Shown: one piece after another, positions 33,611 to 33,681 of the stretch
Position numbering within the stretch: position 1 is the stretch's first letter
Layout of the letters: every line of letters starts with the position of its first letter
DNA from: Phycisphaerae bacterium
Lineage (GTDB): Bacteria; Planctomycetota; Phycisphaerae; Sedimentisphaerales; SM23-30
Assembly (NCBI GenBank): GCA_016342495.1
Contig: JAEIOG010000056.1
Location: 1 to 33,681 of the forward strand
Direction of reading: 5' to 3'
Length of the DNA stretch: 33,681 nucleotides
The notes under the pieces: model-generated
What the model was told of the DNA's origin: nothing
What the model saw: only the letters and a program-made list of their open reading frames with translations
Databases searched by the model: none
Program-made: the position numbers and the translations under genes

Positions 33611-33681
33611 ACGCCGGTGAAAAAGTGCAGCGCATGTCGGCGGAAAAGTGTGGCGCTTTTGGGTAAAATATATCCCGTTTT
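33606..33681 (+). mobile_element. Partial insertion sequence end, IS21-like
   Basis: The sequence starts TGTAAACGCCGGTGAAAAAG, continuing TGCAGCGC, followed by a second imperfect copy, GTCGGCGGAAAAGTGTGGCGC. Repeated terminal units around a GAAAAGTG core, starting with TG, are typical of IS21-family ends. No coding part is included because the window ends. The position inside the GDPD gene supports an insertion. Confidence 0.68.

Overview
The window reads as a low-GC (roughly 40 % by eye) Gram-negative chromosome segment, most likely from the PVC group (a Phycisphaerae-like planctomycete or a relative). This is inferred from the mix of Tat-type sulfatase, many secreted glycoside hydrolases, HEAT-repeat protein, GspE/PilM-N/PilO/secretin operon and ABC-2 permease fused to a CPBP protease. 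No rRNA, tRNA or CRISPR array was recognised.

Region 1 (about 0.3-13.3 kb) is a polysaccharide-degradation island. On the + strand are a sulfatase, a GH78 alpha-L-rhamnosidase and a GH95-like hydrolase. On the - strand are a sialate O-acetylesterase-type esterase and a GH27 alpha-galactosidase. A + strand GH2 beta-galactosidase-type enzyme closes it. Together they suit a sulfated, acetylated heteropolysaccharide with rhamnose, galactose and perhaps fucose. The centre is damaged: the GH95-like gene loses its 3' end, the GH27 gene has a frameshift and loses its 3' end, and a piece of a HEAT-repeat gene lies between the two breakpoints. A MITE-like hairpin element lies between the sulfatase and the rhamnosidase genes.

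Region 2 (13.3-21.6 kb, - strand) is one apparent operon for a type II secretion/type IV pilus-like machine: gspE, a fused pilM-pilN (GspL-like) gene, pilO-like, gspC/pilP-like, a lipoprotein with an EF-hand-like loop, and a gspD secretin. It has a good sigma70-type promoter and a potentially structured leader. Inner-membrane platform, pseudopilins and prepilin peptidase are not here.

Region 3 (21.6-31.3 kb, + strand) is an ABC-2 exporter (NatA-like ATPase; NatB-like permease fused to a CPBP protease) whose two genes are separated by three tandem paralogous exported proteins I cannot assign to a function. They are built from four copies of one A-B-A unit, and fragments of a further copy remain in the spacers. 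This is the most novel-looking part of the window.

Region 4 (31.3-33.7 kb, + strand) has a cyclase-family hydrolase, exonuclease III, an ArfB-like release factor, and the first 47 or so codons of a glycerophosphodiester phosphodiesterase cut by what looks like an IS21-family end. Several families of small palindromic repeats (REP-like, MITE-like, octamer tandem repeats) fill the spacers throughout, including inside operons.
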